From Gammaproteobacteria bacterium (lineage in GTDB: Bacteria > Pseudomonadota > Gammaproteobacteria > Pseudomonadales > Porticoccaceae), in the NCBI GenBank assembly GCA_018069465.1, contig JAGPUW010000026.1, positions 1-64,000 of the forward strand: DNA of 64,000 bases, given 5' to 3'. The notes beneath the pieces were generated by a model, which saw only the letters and a program-made list of their open reading frames with translations, was not told the DNA's origin and searched no databases. The number at the start of each line of letters is the position of its first letter. Positions within the stretch are counted from its first letter, which is position 1. This document shows positions 54,248 through 64,000 of this stretch, piece after piece. The position numbers and the translations under genes are program-made.

Positions 54248-55258
54248 CTATTGTTGTCGATTTTGAAGTGTAGACGCTTCTTTATGAAATTTTCGCAGCT
54301 GAACTTTAAAACCGTTGCGCTGTGCCATGTAGACACTTTCGCCCTCTTTAAAGCCACTTTCCTGGGCCCAGATACCGAGTTCTTCGGGGCAGAAACCGAG
54401 CCATAAATCACCGCAGGTATCGCGCACCCAGTCCTGATCGTGCTGGCAGAGCTCGGTAACGACCAGTGTGCCGCCGGGCTTGAGCAGCTGGTAAATATCT
54501 TTGAGCATAGCGGCGGGGGTGGCGACATGGTGGAGCACCATATTGAGGGTGGTGCAGTCGACGCTGATCTTGGCGGCGGCTTTGCTCGCGGTGTCGCCGA
54601 GAATAAAGCGGATGTTGGTGCATGATTTAACGCCGACCAGTGCTTTGGCGCGTTCCAGCATGGCGGAGGCGTTGTCGAGAGCGATCACCTGTTCAAAGCG
54701 CGGCGCCAATGCGACCAATAACTCGCCTTCACCGGGGCCTATTTCAAGCACCGAGGTCGCGCCCTTTTGGCGCTCTGGCTCGAGCAGTTCCAGCACGGCA
54801 TCGCCATACAGTGAATAGCTGGCGATCAAATCCTGCTGCTGGCGAAAGCCCTCGGCATTTTTCCCGAAAAAGATTTTTGATGTGGCCGCCCGGCGCTCGT
54901 GAATACGAACGACTTCTGCCAGCACCTTGCTGGGCAGGTCACAGGTATCGAGCTGGGTAAAGATCTGCTCGCGCAGCAGGGCCAGTTCGCTGCCGTCGTT
55001 GATATTGCGGCGATAAAAAATAAAGGTGCCTTCTTTGCGCGTGACCACCAGCCCGGCTTTGGCCAGCACTTTTAGGTGGTGGCTCATGGCGGGTTGGCGA
55101 ATAGCAAACATTTGTGCCAGTTCGAGCACACCAAAGGCGTCGCGCTGCAGGACGCGCAAAATTTGCAGGCGCAGCTCATCTCCGGCAGCCTTGCACAGGG
55201 CGCTGAGGTAGGGGATGCCTGCCTGGTCTTGGTCGTCGTTACTGGCGAGTGAGCTCAT
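54248..55258 (-). CDS. ArsR-type regulator fused to a SAM-dependent methyltransferase, SahR-like
   Basis: 336 residues. The N-terminal ArsR winged helix (about 10-95) has LCKAAGDELRLQILRVL and IRQPAMSHHLKVLAKAGLV. The C-terminal part is a Rossmann methylase with VLEIGPGEGELLVALAP and LDNASAMLERAKALV. The metal-binding Cys of metalloregulators are not evident. Its neighbours metK, ahcY and metF make a role as a SAM/SAH-responsive repressor, as described for SahR, the best guess. The inverted repeat upstream is a candidate operator. Confidence 0.85.
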   Translation of the reverse strand: MSSLASNDDQDQAGIPYLSALCKAAGDELRLQILRVLQRDAFGVLELAQMFAIRQPAMSHHLKVLAKAGLVVTRKEGTFIFYRRNINDGSELALLREQIFTQLDTCDLPSKVLAEVVRIHERRAATSKIFFGKNAEGFRQQQDLIASYSLYGDAVLELLEPERQKGATSVLEIGPGEGELLVALAPRFEQVIALDNASAMLERAKALVGVKSCTNIRFILGDTASKAAAKISVDCTTLNMVLHHVATPAAMLKDIYQLLKPGGTLVVTELCQHDQDWVRDTCGDLWLGFCPEELGIWAQESGFKEGESVYMAQRNGFKVQLRKFHKEASTLQNRQQ

Positions 55259-55288
55259 TGTGCGGGACTGTACTACAGGGTTATTTTA

Positions 55289-55308
55289 ATATCAAAATTA
55301 ATTGATGT
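55289..55308. promoter_or_regulatory. inverted repeat between the SAM-cycle operon and tkt, candidate operator
   Basis: ATATCAA-N6-TTGATGT, one mismatch from perfect, 31 bases upstream of the regulator start codon. The next bases repeat TTGAT twice more. The AT-rich palindrome is of the size bound by ArsR-family dimers, so autoregulation of the operon is plausible. It could also act on tkt. Confidence 0.5.
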
Positions 55309-55473
55309 TGTTGATTGATTTTGTTGTCCTGGGCATTAGAAAAATGCGGCTCTGAGCCAGGGGCGGTCGTTAAAAGGATAGAAATTTCTATAAATCGACA
55401 GCAGCGCTTTACTGACTGGCGTTGGTGCGGGAAAATGGCGCCCCTTTTTTTCTTCTTCTGGAGTATCGCTTCG

Positions 55474-57471
55474 ATGCAATCCCGCCGTGATCTTGCCAAT
55501 GCTATACGCGCGCTCAGTATGGATGCTGTCCAACAGGCCAATAGTGGACATCCCGGTGCCCCCATGGGCATGGCGGATATCGCCGAAGTGCTGTGGAATG
55601 ACTATCTTTGCCACAATCCGGCAAACCCGGCCTGGGCAGACCGCGACCGCTTCGTGCTGTCGAACGGCCACGGCTCGATGTTGCTTTATTCATTGCTCCA
55701 TCTCACGGGTTATGAGCTGCCTCTGCAGGAGTTAAAAAACTTCCGCCAGATGCATTCGATGACGGCCGGACACCCCGAGCTGGGTGAGGCGCCGGGCATT
55801 GAAACCACCACCGGGCCGCTGGGTCAGGGTCTTGCCAATGCGGTGGGTATGGCGCTGGCGGAGAAAATCCTCGCCGCGCAATTTAATCAACCCGGCCACG
55901 ATGTTGTCGATCACCACACTTATACCTTTCTCGGTGATGGCTGCTTGATGGAAGGTATCTCCCACGAGGCCTGCTCGCTGGCGGGCACCCATAAGCTGGG
56001 TAAATTGATCGCCTTTTATGACGACAATGGTATTTCTATCGATGGTGAAGTCGAGGGCTGGTTTACTGACGACACCCCCGCGCGTTTCGAAGCCTATGGC
56101 TGGCAGGTAATTCCCAAGGTTGACGGTCACGATGGCGAGGCGATTAAAGCGGCGATAGAGCTGGCCCGTGGTGAAAACGGCAAACCTACGTTGATCTGTT
56201 GCCAAACGGTTATTGGTTTTGGCTCGCCCGCCAAGCAGGGTACGGCCGGTTGTCACGGCGCCCCTCTCGGTGCTGAAGAAATTGCGCTGACTAAAAAAGC
56301 CCTCGGTTGGGAACACGGCGCTTTTGAAATTCCCGATGATATTTACCAGGGTTGGTCCGCTAGTGAAAAAGGCAGCAAGGCTGAAGCCGAGTGGCAGCAG
56401 CGCTTCAATGTCTATAGTCAGGCCCACCCAGAATTAGCCGCTGAATTACAGCGCCGTGTTAACGGCGATTTACCGGCGGACTTTTCTACTCAGGCTCAAG
56501 CCTATGTTGAGACCTGTCAGGCGAAAGGTGAATCACCGGCAACGCGCAAAGCCTCGCAAAACTGTCTCGATGCTTTTGGGCCGCTGTTGCCCGAGTTACT
56601 GGGTGGCTCTGCCGACCTGGCGGGTTCGAACAATACTATCTGGAACGGCTGTAAAGACATCACCGGCGACGATGCCTCGGGTAACTACTTGTATTACGGT
56701 GTGCGCGAATTCGGCATGGCGGCGATGATGAATGGCATCGCCCTGCACGGTGGCTTTATTAATTACGGCGCTACCTTTTTAGTGTTTATGGAGTACTGCC
56801 GCAACGCCGTGCGCATGGCGGCATTGATGAAGCTGCAAAGCATTTTTGTCTTCACCCACGACTCCATTGGCCTCGGTGAAGATGGCCCCACTCACCAGCC
56901 TGTCGAGCAACTAACCAGCCTGCGCACCACGCCGGGTATGAATACCTGGCGCCCCTGCGACACCGTTGAATCGGCCGTTTGCTGGAAGACAGCCATCGAG
57001 CGCCAGGATGGCCCCTCGGCATTAATCTTTACCCGCCAGGGTCTGCCCCACCAGCCGCGCTCTGCTGAGCAGGTCGCCGCTATATCGAAAGGCGCCTACA
57101 CTCTTGTCGATTGTGATGGCGAGCCAGAATTGATTTTGCTGGCCACCGGCTCTGAAGTGCAGTTGATCGTGGCTGCCGCGCAAAGCCTCAGCGAGCAGGG
57201 CGCGAAAGTGCGCGTGGTATCCGTGCCCTGTACCGAATTGTTCGATGCTCAGGACGCCGCATATCGAGAGTCGGTGCTGCCTGCAAATGTGCGCAAGCGC
57301 ATTGCGGTTGAAGCTCTGCACCGCGATTTCTGGTTCAAATACGTCGGTCTCGATGGTGAGGTGATCGGCATGAGCACCTTTGGCGCCTCGGCCCCCGGCC
57401 CCGAGTTGATGGAATACTTTGGCTTTACGGTCGACAATGTTGTTGCCAAAGCCCAGGCGCTGCTCGCTTAA
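55474..57471 (+). CDS. tkt: transketolase
   Basis: Thiamine diphosphate enzyme of the pentose phosphate pathway. 665 residues from the ATG at 55474 ([20 protein letters not shown]), preceded by GGAG; the frame stays open back to 55315 without a starting gene. Motifs: [20 protein letters not shown] (20), the TPP fold [34 protein letters not shown], and [20 protein letters not shown] (20). It begins a tkt-epd-pgk-fba cluster known in many proteobacteria. Confidence 0.96.
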   Translation: MQSRRDLANAIRALSMDAVQQANSGHPGAPMGMADIAEVLWNDYLCHNPANPAWADRDRFVLSNGHGSMLLYSLLHLTGYELPLQELKNFRQMHSMTAGHPELGEAPGIETTTGPLGQGLANAVGMALAEKILAAQFNQPGHDVVDHHTYTFLGDGCLMEGISHEACSLAGTHKLGKLIAFYDDNGISIDGEVEGWFTDDTPARFEAYGWQVIPKVDGHDGEAIKAAIELARGENGKPTLICCQTVIGFGSPAKQGTAGCHGAPLGAEEIALTKKALGWEHGAFEIPDDIYQGWSASEKGSKAEAEWQQRFNVYSQAHPELAAELQRRVNGDLPADFSTQAQAYVETCQAKGESPATRKASQNCLDAFGPLLPELLGGSADLAGSNNTIWNGCKDITGDDASGNYLYYGVREFGMAAMMNGIALHGGFINYGATFLVFMEYCRNAVRMAALMKLQSIFVFTHDSIGLGEDGPTHQPVEQLTSLRTTPGMNTWRPCDTVESAVCWKTAIERQDGPSALIFTRQGLPHQPRSAEQVAAISKGAYTLVDCDGEPELILLATGSEVQLIVAAAQSLSEQGAKVRVVSVPCTELFDAQDAAYRESVLPANVRKRIAVEALHRDFWFKYVGLDGEVIGMSTFGASAPGPELMEYFGFTVDNVVAKAQALLA

Positions 57472-58512
57472 ATGGCACTACGTTTAGCCATTAATGGCTT
57501 CGGTCGGGTGGGGCGCTGTGTGCTGCGTGCGCTGTATGAGCGCCAGCAGCAGGCTTCGGCTTTGCCGCAGGAGCAGCGCTTGCAGGTGGTGGCCATTAAC
57601 GAGCTGGCCGATCTCGATACCATCGCTTATCTGACGCGCTACGACTCCACCCACGGCCGCTTTCCGGGCCGCGTTGAGCCGGCGAGTGATGGCCGTGAAA
57701 GCCTGTTAGTCGATGGTCGCGAGATCCACGTCAGTCATCAGCAGGCGCTGCATGAATTGCCCTGGGCTAAGCACAATATTGATCTGGTGCTCGAATGCAC
57801 GGGCACGTTTGCGCAGCGTAGTATTGCCCAGCAGCATATTGTTGCCGGCGCTAGTGCCGTGCTGTTTTCACAGCCCGCTGAAGCCGATATTGATGCCACC
57901 GTGGTCTATGGCATCAATCATCATCAGCTGACGAATAAGCACAAAATCATTTCAGCCGCCTCCTGCACCACCAACTGTGTGGTGCCGGCGATTAAAGCCT
58001 TGCACGAGGCTCTGGGCGTGGAGGCGGGGGTGATTACCACCATTCACTCGGCGATGAATGATCAACCGGTGCTCGACTCCTACCACCACACGGATCTGCG
58101 CAAAACGCGGGCCGCCTTCCAGTCGATTATTCCGGTGGAAACCGGTTTGGCGAAAGGCATTGACCGCATACTGCCCGAGCTAAGCGGTCGCTTTGAAGCA
58201 CAGGCTATGCGTGTGCCGACGCAAAACGTATCGGCCATCGACTTGTCGGTGCAGGTACAGCGAGACACCACTAGCGAAGAAGTGAACGCCATTCTTCGCG
58301 CCGCTAGCGCTGGCCCGCTGAGTAATATTCTGGGCTTTACCGAAGAGCCGCTGGCATCCTGTGATTTTAATCACGACGCCCACTCGGGCATTGTCGATGC
58401 CAGCCAGACGCGTGTTGGCGGCGAGCGTTTAGTCAAAGTGTTGCTGTGGTTTGATAACGAGTGGGGCTATGCCAATCGGATGCTCGACATTATTGAGTAC
58501 TGGCAAGACTGA
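57472..58512 (+). CDS. epd: erythrose-4-phosphate dehydrogenase
   Basis: GAPDH-fold enzyme that oxidises erythrose 4-phosphate for pyridoxal phosphate synthesis. 346 residues, starting in the base after the tkt stop codon. It has INGFGRVGRCVLRALYE, SAASCTTNCVVPAIKAL with the catalytic Cys, and TTIHSAMNDQPVLDSYHHTD (20), RKTRAAFQSIIP, the Epd-type signature rather than the GAPDH one. Cluster position after tkt supports Epd; a GapB-like role cannot be ruled out. Confidence 0.9.
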   Translation: MALRLAINGFGRVGRCVLRALYERQQQASALPQEQRLQVVAINELADLDTIAYLTRYDSTHGRFPGRVEPASDGRESLLVDGREIHVSHQQALHELPWAKHNIDLVLECTGTFAQRSIAQQHIVAGASAVLFSQPAEADIDATVVYGINHHQLTNKHKIISAASCTTNCVVPAIKALHEALGVEAGVITTIHSAMNDQPVLDSYHHTDLRKTRAAFQSIIPVETGLAKGIDRILPELSGRFEAQAMRVPTQNVSAIDLSVQVQRDTTSEEVNAILRAASAGPLSNILGFTEEPLASCDFNHDAHSGIVDASQTRVGGERLVKVLLWFDNEWGYANRMLDIIEYWQD

Positions 58513-58587
58513 ATACTGGTAAGACTAAGTACAGGCAGCATGAACATTTTTAATTTTTTTGAATAAGCAAAGGGAAGCGCAAGCATA

Positions 58588-59751
58588 ATGACTATCAAGT
58601 TAATGACAGATCTCGACCTTGCCGGGCAGCGAGTGTTAATACGGGAAGACTTGAACGTACCCATTAAAGACGGTGTGGTGAGTTCTGATGCGCGTATTCG
58701 TGCGGCGCTGCCGACGATTCGCGGGGCGATGGCCGCCGGTGCCAAGGTGTTGTTGATGTCCCACCTCGGACGGCCCGTTGAAGGCGAGGCCGATAGCGCC
58801 TTTTCACTACAGCCCGTGGCGGCGCACTTGAGTACTTTGCTGGGTTGCGATGTGCCGGTGATTAGCGACTGGCGCAATGGCGTCGATATTGCCAGTGGCA
58901 GTGTCGCGCTGCTGGAAAATGTACGTTTTAATGTTGGCGAGAAAAAGAATGACGAGGCACTGGCAAAAGCTTACGCCAGCCTCTGCGATATTTTTGTGAT
59001 GGATGCCTTTGGTACGGCCCACCGGGCTCAGGCCTCGACCCACGGTGTTGCTCGCTTTGCCAAAGTGGCCTGCGCCGGGCCGCTGTTAGCCGGTGAGCTG
59101 GATGCGCTGTCGAAAGCGCTGGCGGCACCAGCGCGGCCGGTTGTTGCTATCGTCGGTGGCGCCAAGGTGTCAACCAAAATTGAAGTGCTAGAAGCGCTGT
59201 CGGACAAGGTAGACCAGCTGATTGTCGGCGGTGGTATCGCCAATACCTTTTTAGCTGCAGCGGGTAAGCCGGTCGGCAAGTCGCTGTGCGAGCATGACCT
59301 TACGGATATCGCCCGAGGCTTAATGGAGAAGTGCGATATTCCTCTGCCCAGTGATGTGGTGGTCGGCAGTGAGTTTTCAGAGCAGGCCGAGGCCAGGTTA
59401 AAGTCGGCGGATGAGGTCGCAGCCGAGGATATGATTTTTGATATCGGCCCCGAGACAGCGGCCAGGCTTGCCATGATTCTGCAAGATGCCGGTACTATTA
59501 TCTGGAACGGCCCGGTCGGTGTGTTTGAGTTTGACCAGTTTGGTGCCGGCACCGAGACGATCGCCCGCGCCATCGCCGCCAACAAGGGCTTTTCCATTGC
59601 CGGTGGTGGTGATACTTTGGCGGCGGTCGATAAATACGCCATCGCCGACGATGTTTCCTATATTTCCACCGGTGGTGGCGCCTTCCTCGAATATGTTGAG
59701 GGCAAAACCCTGCCAGCGGTGGCTATTTTAGAAGAGCGCGGCGAAGATTAG
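58588..59751 (+). CDS. pgk: phosphoglycerate kinase
   Basis: Glycolytic kinase. 387 residues. [20 protein letters not shown] (20), [33 protein letters not shown] (20), [14 protein letters not shown] and the C-terminal [37 protein letters not shown] precedes the ATG. Gaps of 75 and 62 bases to epd and fba. Confidence 0.97.
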   Translation: MTIKLMTDLDLAGQRVLIREDLNVPIKDGVVSSDARIRAALPTIRGAMAAGAKVLLMSHLGRPVEGEADSAFSLQPVAAHLSTLLGCDVPVISDWRNGVDIASGSVALLENVRFNVGEKKNDEALAKAYASLCDIFVMDAFGTAHRAQASTHGVARFAKVACAGPLLAGELDALSKALAAPARPVVAIVGGAKVSTKIEVLEALSDKVDQLIVGGGIANTFLAAAGKPVGKSLCEHDLTDIARGLMEKCDIPLPSDVVVGSEFSEQAEARLKSADEVAAEDMIFDIGPETAARLAMILQDAGTIIWNGPVGVFEFDQFGAGTETIARAIAANKGFSIAGGGDTLAAVDKYAIADDVSYISTGGGAFLEYVEGKTLPAVAILEERGED

Positions 59752-59813
59752 ATCGCGCTACACAAGTGCCCTTTGCAGGGGCAAACTATTCATTAAGAAG
59801 AAGGGAAGTAGTT

Positions 59814-60878
59814 ATGGCTCTAGTTAGCATGCGTCAATTGTTGGATCACGCGGCAGAGCACCAGTACGGTGTGCCAGCGTTCAACGTCAACAACCTCGAG
59901 CAGATGCGTGCCATTATGGAAGCCGCAGATCAAACTAATTCGCCGGTGATTGTGCAGGCCTCCGCCGGGGCGCGAAAATACGCGGGTGCACCTTTTTTGC
60001 GCCACCTGATTCTCGCCGCTATTGAAGAATTCCCCCATATTCCCGTGGTCATGCATCAGGATCACGGCACTAGCCCGGCGATTTGCCAGCGCTCGATACA
60101 GCTCGGATTTTCATCGGTAATGATGGACGGCTCTCTCGAAGAGGATGGTAAAACCCCGGCCAGTTACGAATACAATGTTGAGGTGACTCGTCGCGTCGTG
60201 GAGATGTCCCACGCCTGTGGCGTATCGGTAGAGGGTGAGCTGGGTTGCCTCGGTTCCCTCGAAACCGGACAGGCGGGAGAGGAGGACGGCGTCGGCGCTG
60301 AGGGCATATTGAGCCACGAGCAAATGTTGACCGACCCCGATGAGGCCGCTGACTTTGTCGCCAAAACGGATGTTGACGCGCTGGCCATCGCCATCGGCAC
60401 CTCCCACGGCGCCTATAAATTTACCCGTCCACCGACGGGCGATGTATTGGCTATCAGTCGCATTAAAGACATTCATGCGCGCATCCCCAATACCCATTTG
60501 GTGATGCACGGTTCATCGGCTGTGCCCCAGGACTGGCTGGCCATTATCAATGAGTTTGGCGGTGAGATTCCCGAGACCTACGGTGTGCCCGTCGAAGAAG
60601 TTGTCGAAGGTATTAAGTACGGTGTGCGCAAGGTCAATATCGATACCGATCTGCGACTGGCCTCAACCGGCGCCATGCGTCGCTATATGGCCCAGAACCC
60701 TGCTGACTTTGACCCGCGCAAGTATCTCGCGGCGGCAACGACGGCGATGAAGGATATTTGTGTCGCCCGTTACGAATCTTTTGGTGCGGCTGGCAATGCC
60801 GACAAAATTAAGGCGCTCAGCCTCGATGCGGTATCGCTGCGTTATGCGGCTGGCGAGTTGGCGCAGCAGGTTAAGTAA
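59814..60878 (+). CDS. fba: fructose-bisphosphate aldolase, class II
   Basis: Zinc-dependent aldolase of glycolysis and gluconeogenesis. 354 residues from the ATG at 59814 ([20 protein letters not shown], 20), with AAGGGAAG upstream; the frame opens 16 codons earlier. Zinc and substrate segments: [20 protein letters not shown] (20), [20 protein letters not shown] (20), [21 protein letters not shown] and NIDTDLRLA. The long MDGSLEED loop marks the Fba type of tkt-linked clusters. Confidence 0.96.
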   Translation: MALVSMRQLLDHAAEHQYGVPAFNVNNLEQMRAIMEAADQTNSPVIVQASAGARKYAGAPFLRHLILAAIEEFPHIPVVMHQDHGTSPAICQRSIQLGFSSVMMDGSLEEDGKTPASYEYNVEVTRRVVEMSHACGVSVEGELGCLGSLETGQAGEEDGVGAEGILSHEQMLTDPDEAADFVAKTDVDALAIAIGTSHGAYKFTRPPTGDVLAISRIKDIHARIPNTHLVMHGSSAVPQDWLAIINEFGGEIPETYGVPVEEVVEGIKYGVRKVNIDTDLRLASTGAMRRYMAQNPADFDPRKYLAAATTAMKDICVARYESFGAAGNADKIKALSLDAVSLRYAAGELAQQVK

Positions 60879-60961
60879 TGCAAGGTAAGTTAAAATTCAA
60901 AGTGCATAACGTTTAAGCCATGATTTACAGGTGTTCCTGCATGATCGCGTTTACGGTAAAT

Positions 60962-61006
60962 CAATCGAGTCTGATTCTTTTGATTTTGTGACCCCTTTGA
61001 TTTTTT
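60962..61006 (+). repeat. REP-like sequence, copy A
   Basis: CAATCGAGTCTGATTCTTTT then GATTTTGTGACCCCTTTGAT. It shares TCGAGTCTGAT-N4/6-TTTGATTT with copy B at 62438-62471 in the same direction. It resembles the GAGTCTGACCCCTTTGATTT sequence I remember beside REP-associated tyrosine transposase genes; that link is from memory. Confidence 0.5.
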
Positions 61007-61079
61007 ATGTTTCTATATCTTTGTTGACTCAAAGGTACCTGGCGCAAATCTATTTAGCGCTAAGGAGGATCGAAACTCC

Positions 61080-62243
61080 ATGACTGAAGATAGCAAACCC
61101 TACCAATTGCGAATGTCCGCCGAACAATTGTTGGCACGAGCCAGGGAACTGACAGGCATTGACCTCGTCGACGAGGCGGCAATCGAGCCGCTGGCGGTCT
61201 TGCTCAGCGCTTACAATGCCGATGCCTGCCTCCACAAGGAAGGCGTGGCAGCGATTGAAAAGAAACTGTTGCGCCTGTTGTGTAATCGTCTGCGCATGCA
61301 ACGTGACTTCGCTGCGCATCCGGAAATAGCCGATGTGGAGATAAAAACCCCGACCTTCGTCTATGGCCAATTCCGAAGCGGTACCACAAAAGTACAAAAA
61401 CTTTTGGCGGCCACCGGAGATTTTCACTACCTGCCTTTTTGGAAGACATACCACCCATCACTGTTCACCGGTGAAAGGACCGAGTCTCCACAACCGCGGA
61501 TGGACGAAGCCAGTGAATATATCCGTTGGTTTGACGCGATGTCGCCGGAAGCCCAGCTGGGGCACCGCTTTCAAACACTTGAGCCGGAGGAGGAAAGTCT
61601 CATCCTCGAACACAGCCTGGTGAGCGGTATTTATATGGCGTTCTATACCATGACCCGTTATGTGCAGTGGCATGCCACCCAGAGCCCGGCCATTACCGTC
61701 GAATACCTGCGGGACATGCTGAAATACCTACAATGGCAGTCAGGAGTCAACAAGCCCTGGGTGCTGAAAAGTCCCTTCTGGGTGGGGCTGGAGCCTTTCA
61801 TTATTGATGTCTTCCCGGATGCCAACCTGGTGATGACCCACCGCGATCCAAACCAGACCATGCCGAGCGCGTTTCGTTTGCTGGATGCTTTTCATGCGCC
61901 GTTTTCTGACAAAAAACCCGAGTATGAAACGCTACAGGCTGGGCTGGCCATGGGTCTTGAGCAGCATTTGATGAACCGCAAAACACGGCCCGACATCAAG
62001 GTTCTCGATATTTCCTATCCTGAAATTACCGGCCCCGGCGATGCCCTTGCTGCAAAAGTTTACGATTTCTGTGGAATTCAACTCAGTGATGAGACGGTCA
62101 ACAATATCCGCAAGTGGGAAGCCGAAAATCCCATCCACAAATTGGGTGCTTTTAAATACGCCCAGGCCGACTATCAATTAACGCCTGCAATAATCAATCA
62201 GGAATTCGCATCGTACATAGAATTTGCAAACCAGCTATTTTGA
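61080..62243 (+). CDS. sulfotransferase-family protein
   Basis: 387 residues. The 5'-phosphosulfate loop-like segment is PTFVYGQFRSGTTKVQKLL near residue 95, and the 3'-phosphate segment is LVMTHRDPNQTMPSAFRLLD (20) near residue 250. It matches the Sulfotransfer_3 type of PAPS-dependent enzymes found in many marine bacteria, whose acceptors are mostly unknown. AAGGAGG lies 11 bases before the ATG. It sits between two REP-like copies, with a terminator after it, so it may be a transferred cassette. Confidence 0.82.
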   Translation: MTEDSKPYQLRMSAEQLLARARELTGIDLVDEAAIEPLAVLLSAYNADACLHKEGVAAIEKKLLRLLCNRLRMQRDFAAHPEIADVEIKTPTFVYGQFRSGTTKVQKLLAATGDFHYLPFWKTYHPSLFTGERTESPQPRMDEASEYIRWFDAMSPEAQLGHRFQTLEPEEESLILEHSLVSGIYMAFYTMTRYVQWHATQSPAITVEYLRDMLKYLQWQSGVNKPWVLKSPFWVGLEPFIIDVFPDANLVMTHRDPNQTMPSAFRLLDAFHAPFSDKKPEYETLQAGLAMGLEQHLMNRKTRPDIKVLDISYPEITGPGDALAAKVYDFCGIQLSDETVNNIRKWEAENPIHKLGAFKYAQADYQLTPAIINQEFASYIEFANQLF

Positions 62244-62256
62244 GCAGGCCGAACAT

Positions 62257-62285
62257 AAAAAGGTTAGCGTCCCCTTTTTCTTTTT
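62257..62285 (+). terminator. intrinsic terminator after the sulfotransferase gene
   Basis: AAAAAGG/CCTTTTT with a 9-base loop, followed by C and five T. It is 14 bases after the stop codon. Confidence 0.6.
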
Positions 62286-62437
62286 CAACGAGTAATTGCT
62301 GGCTTGAACGAGGCTTGCGACGCAGTGTGGCGAGGTGAAATCCGGGCAGAAATAAGCTGTTGTTTTTCATGCGATATTATCGCACTTCGGCCGAGTTAAG
62401 GGCCTCATTTTTTCATGCTAACCCCCTTAACTTAGTG

Positions 62438-62471
62438 CCATTCGAGTCTGATCCTCCTTTGATTTGTCTGA
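62438..62471 (+). repeat. REP-like sequence, copy B
   Basis: CCATTCGAGTCTGATCCTCC then TTTGATTTGTCTGA. Same orientation and core as copy A, about 1.5 kb away, on the other side of the sulfotransferase gene. The rest of the 273-base gap shows no gene. Confidence 0.5.
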
Positions 62472-62516
62472 TCTGTGTTATGTCTCGCTAAATTTTTAAG
62501 GTGGGACATTTAAAGC

Positions 62517-64000
62517 ATGGAAAAAATAACTAATAAATCCTGCATAATATCGGTCGCTCTAGTTTGTTCGTTAGCAATAACAGCCTGTAGCAAACCTACT
62601 TCTCCACCAGAGACTACAGAGGATGAGCTTCCTACCACCAGTGTCCCGGCTTCAACGTTGAGCCACAGTGGGGTAGACGCTAAACGGATAGAAAATGCTG
62701 ACGCTGAGCCGGGTAACTGGCTTGCCCATGGTCGCACCTATTCCGAACAGCGCTTTAGTCCGCTGGACCAGATCAATAGCAAAAATGTCGCTGATCTTGG
62801 CTTAGCCTGGTCTTATCCACTGAATCTTTTTCGAGGCATAGAAGCTACGCCCCTGGTTATCGATGGTGTGATGTATACCACCGGGGCCTGGAGTGTGGTG
62901 TTTGCTTTAAATGCAGCCACTGGCGAATTACTCTGGAAATATGATCCAGAAGTTCCTAAGAAAAAAGGTGTAGACGCTTGTTGTGATGTGGTCAACCGAG
63001 GCGTAGCCGCCTGGGGCGACAAGATTTATGTGGGCACACTCGATGGCAGACTCGTCGCCCTTCAAGCCGCTACCGGTGAGGTAGTTTGGTCAACACAAAC
63101 GTTTGATGAAAACAAAGCCTATACCATTACCGGAGCGCCCCGGGTGGTTAAAGGTAAAGTCCTGATCGGCAGTGGTGGCGGTGAATACGACGTCCGTGGC
63201 TATGTTAGTGCCTATGATGCAGATTCGGGTGAAATGGCCTGGCGTTTTTATACCGTGCCGGGTAATCCAGAAAACGGCCAGGAAAATGAAGCTCTGAAGA
63301 TGGCCGAAAAAACCTGGAACGGAGAATGGTGGCGCTATGGCGGTGGTGGCACCGTTTGGGATTCTATGGTTTATGACCCCGAGCTGGATTTAGTTTATAT
63401 CGGTGTCGGCAATGGTGCTCCCTGGAATCAACGGGAGCGTTCGCCGGGTGGTGGCGATAACCTCTTTCTGTCTTCAATCGTCGCGTTAAAAGCCGATACC
63501 GGTGAATATGTTTGGCATTATCAGACCACTCCGGGCGAGACCTGGGACTATACCGCGACGCAGCCCATTATGCTGGCCGATTTGAAAATTGAAGGTCAGA
63601 TGCGCAAGGTATTAATGCAAGCGCCGAAGAATGGCTTCTTTTATGTTCTCGATAGAGCCACCGGCGAATTTATTTCTGCGGAAAATTATATCCCGATCAC
63701 CTGGGCGACTTATGTTGATCCTGAAACTGGCCGGCCGGTTGAAACCCCAGATGCTCGTTATTTGAATAAAGCCGTACCGACCTTGCCATCGTCCTTTGGT
63801 GGCCATAACTGGCATCCGATGTCCTACAGTCCAAACACCGGACTTGTTTATTTGCCAGCCCAGGAAATTCCACAGATTTATGCGGATGAGCCAGGTGGTT
63901 TTGAACATAAACCTGGGCAATTTAACACTGGTGTCGATTTTTCTACTACCCATCTGCCCTCGGATGCCAAGCAATTAAAAGGTATCTTGAATGGCATTAA
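62517..64000 (+). CDS. PQQ-dependent dehydrogenase lipoprotein, 3' end outside window
   Basis: About 494 residues are visible and the frame is open to the window end, so length is unknown. A lipoprotein-type signal ([20 protein letters not shown], 20, then ITAC) is followed by [20 protein letters not shown] (20), propeller motifs such as [12 protein letters not shown] and [10 protein letters not shown], and the adjacent Cys pair in [12 protein letters not shown], a mark of type I quinoprotein alcohol dehydrogenases. [10 protein letters not shown]-like GNGAPWNQR and [20 protein letters not shown] (20) fit too. It probably oxidises an alcohol in the periplasm; a C-terminal haem domain cannot be judged. 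Confidence 0.88.
   Translation, partial: MEKITNKSCIISVALVCSLAITACSKPTSPPETTEDELPTTSVPASTLSHSGVDAKRIENADAEPGNWLAHGRTYSEQRFSPLDQINSKNVADLGLAWSYPLNLFRGIEATPLVIDGVMYTTGAWSVVFALNAATGELLWKYDPEVPKKKGVDACCDVVNRGVAAWGDKIYVGTLDGRLVALQAATGEVVWSTQTFDENKAYTITGAPRVVKGKVLIGSGGGEYDVRGYVSAYDADSGEMAWRFYTVPGNPENGQENEALKMAEKTWNGEWWRYGGGGTVWDSMVYDPELDLVYIGVGNGAPWNQRERSPGGGDNLFLSSIVALKADTGEYVWHYQTTPGETWDYTATQPIMLADLKIEGQMRKVLMQAPKNGFFYVLDRATGEFISAENYIPITWATYVDPETGRPVETPDARYLNKAVPTLPSSFGGHNWHPMSYSPNTGLVYLPAQEIPQIYADEPGGFEHKPGQFNTGVDFSTTHLPSDAKQLKGILNGI

Noticed and set aside
55423-55455. Terminator-like GC stem and T-run in the tkt leader
   Set aside because: The stem is only about five pairs with a wobble and a large loop; the pyrimidine tract is long but unlikely to terminate by itself.

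Overview
The window looks like chromosome from a free-living, probably marine, gammaproteobacterium on the Cellvibrionales/Spongiibacteraceae side, related to pseudomonads. The grounds are gene order (trpEGDC; accBC-prmA-dusB-fis-purH; an OsmC gene divergent from a Vfr-type crp; tkt-epd-pgk-fba), a Pseudomonas-like CRP, a Mg-type HemB and the many acyl-CoA dehydrogenase, old-yellow-enzyme and PQQ-dehydrogenase genes. The species assignment is inference.

Layout. 1-139: end of an IS5-type insertion sequence, cut by the window edge. 154-1546: hydrolase and Cys-cluster protein. 1694-7406: rpe, then trpE-trpG-trpD-trpC behind a candidate Trp-codon leader peptide, then a metallo-beta-lactamase-fold gene. 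7396-13010: a PAS-GGDEF-EAL protein, a DUF2333 protein and dsbD. 13231-23497: aroQ-accB-accC-prmA-zinc ribbon gene-dusB-fis-purH, then DUF1653 and old yellow enzyme genes, then purD behind two strong hairpins. 23534-29395: AAA ATPase, coq7, LysR regulator, a candidate small RNA, osmC-like, crp/vfr and a PfkB kinase. 29528-38282: mrcB, a TPR lipoprotein, an RsmC-like methylase, hemB, a SYLF protein, an acyl-CoA dehydrogenase and ppnN.

38821-44336 is the accessory island of most interest. A LuxR-type regulator sits next to a small frameshifted ORF, a double-glycine-type leader peptide whose predicted mature part is Gly-rich and has no basic residue, an HlyD-type adaptor and a C39-peptidase ABC exporter. 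Three near-identical CTGT-N7/8-ACAG inverted repeats lie in the intergenic regions. Two of them sit about 42-44 bases upstream of predicted start sites, the classic place for a LuxR-type activator. Together these suggest a self-contained regulated peptide-export system with no obvious immunity gene.

44632-48450: an ATP-grasp ligase, an inactive-transglutaminase/7TM protein and a retropepsin-like lipoprotein (a conserved three-gene set), then a small secreted protein. 48533-55258: an acyl-CoA dehydrogenase and a reverse-strand S-adenosylmethionine cycle operon (ArsR-methyltransferase fusion, metK, ahcY, metF, rsmE). 55474-60878: tkt-epd-pgk-fba. 61080-64000: a sulfotransferase-like gene between two copies of a REP-like sequence, then a PQQ-dependent dehydrogenase running off the window end. 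No tRNA, rRNA or CRISPR array was seen.
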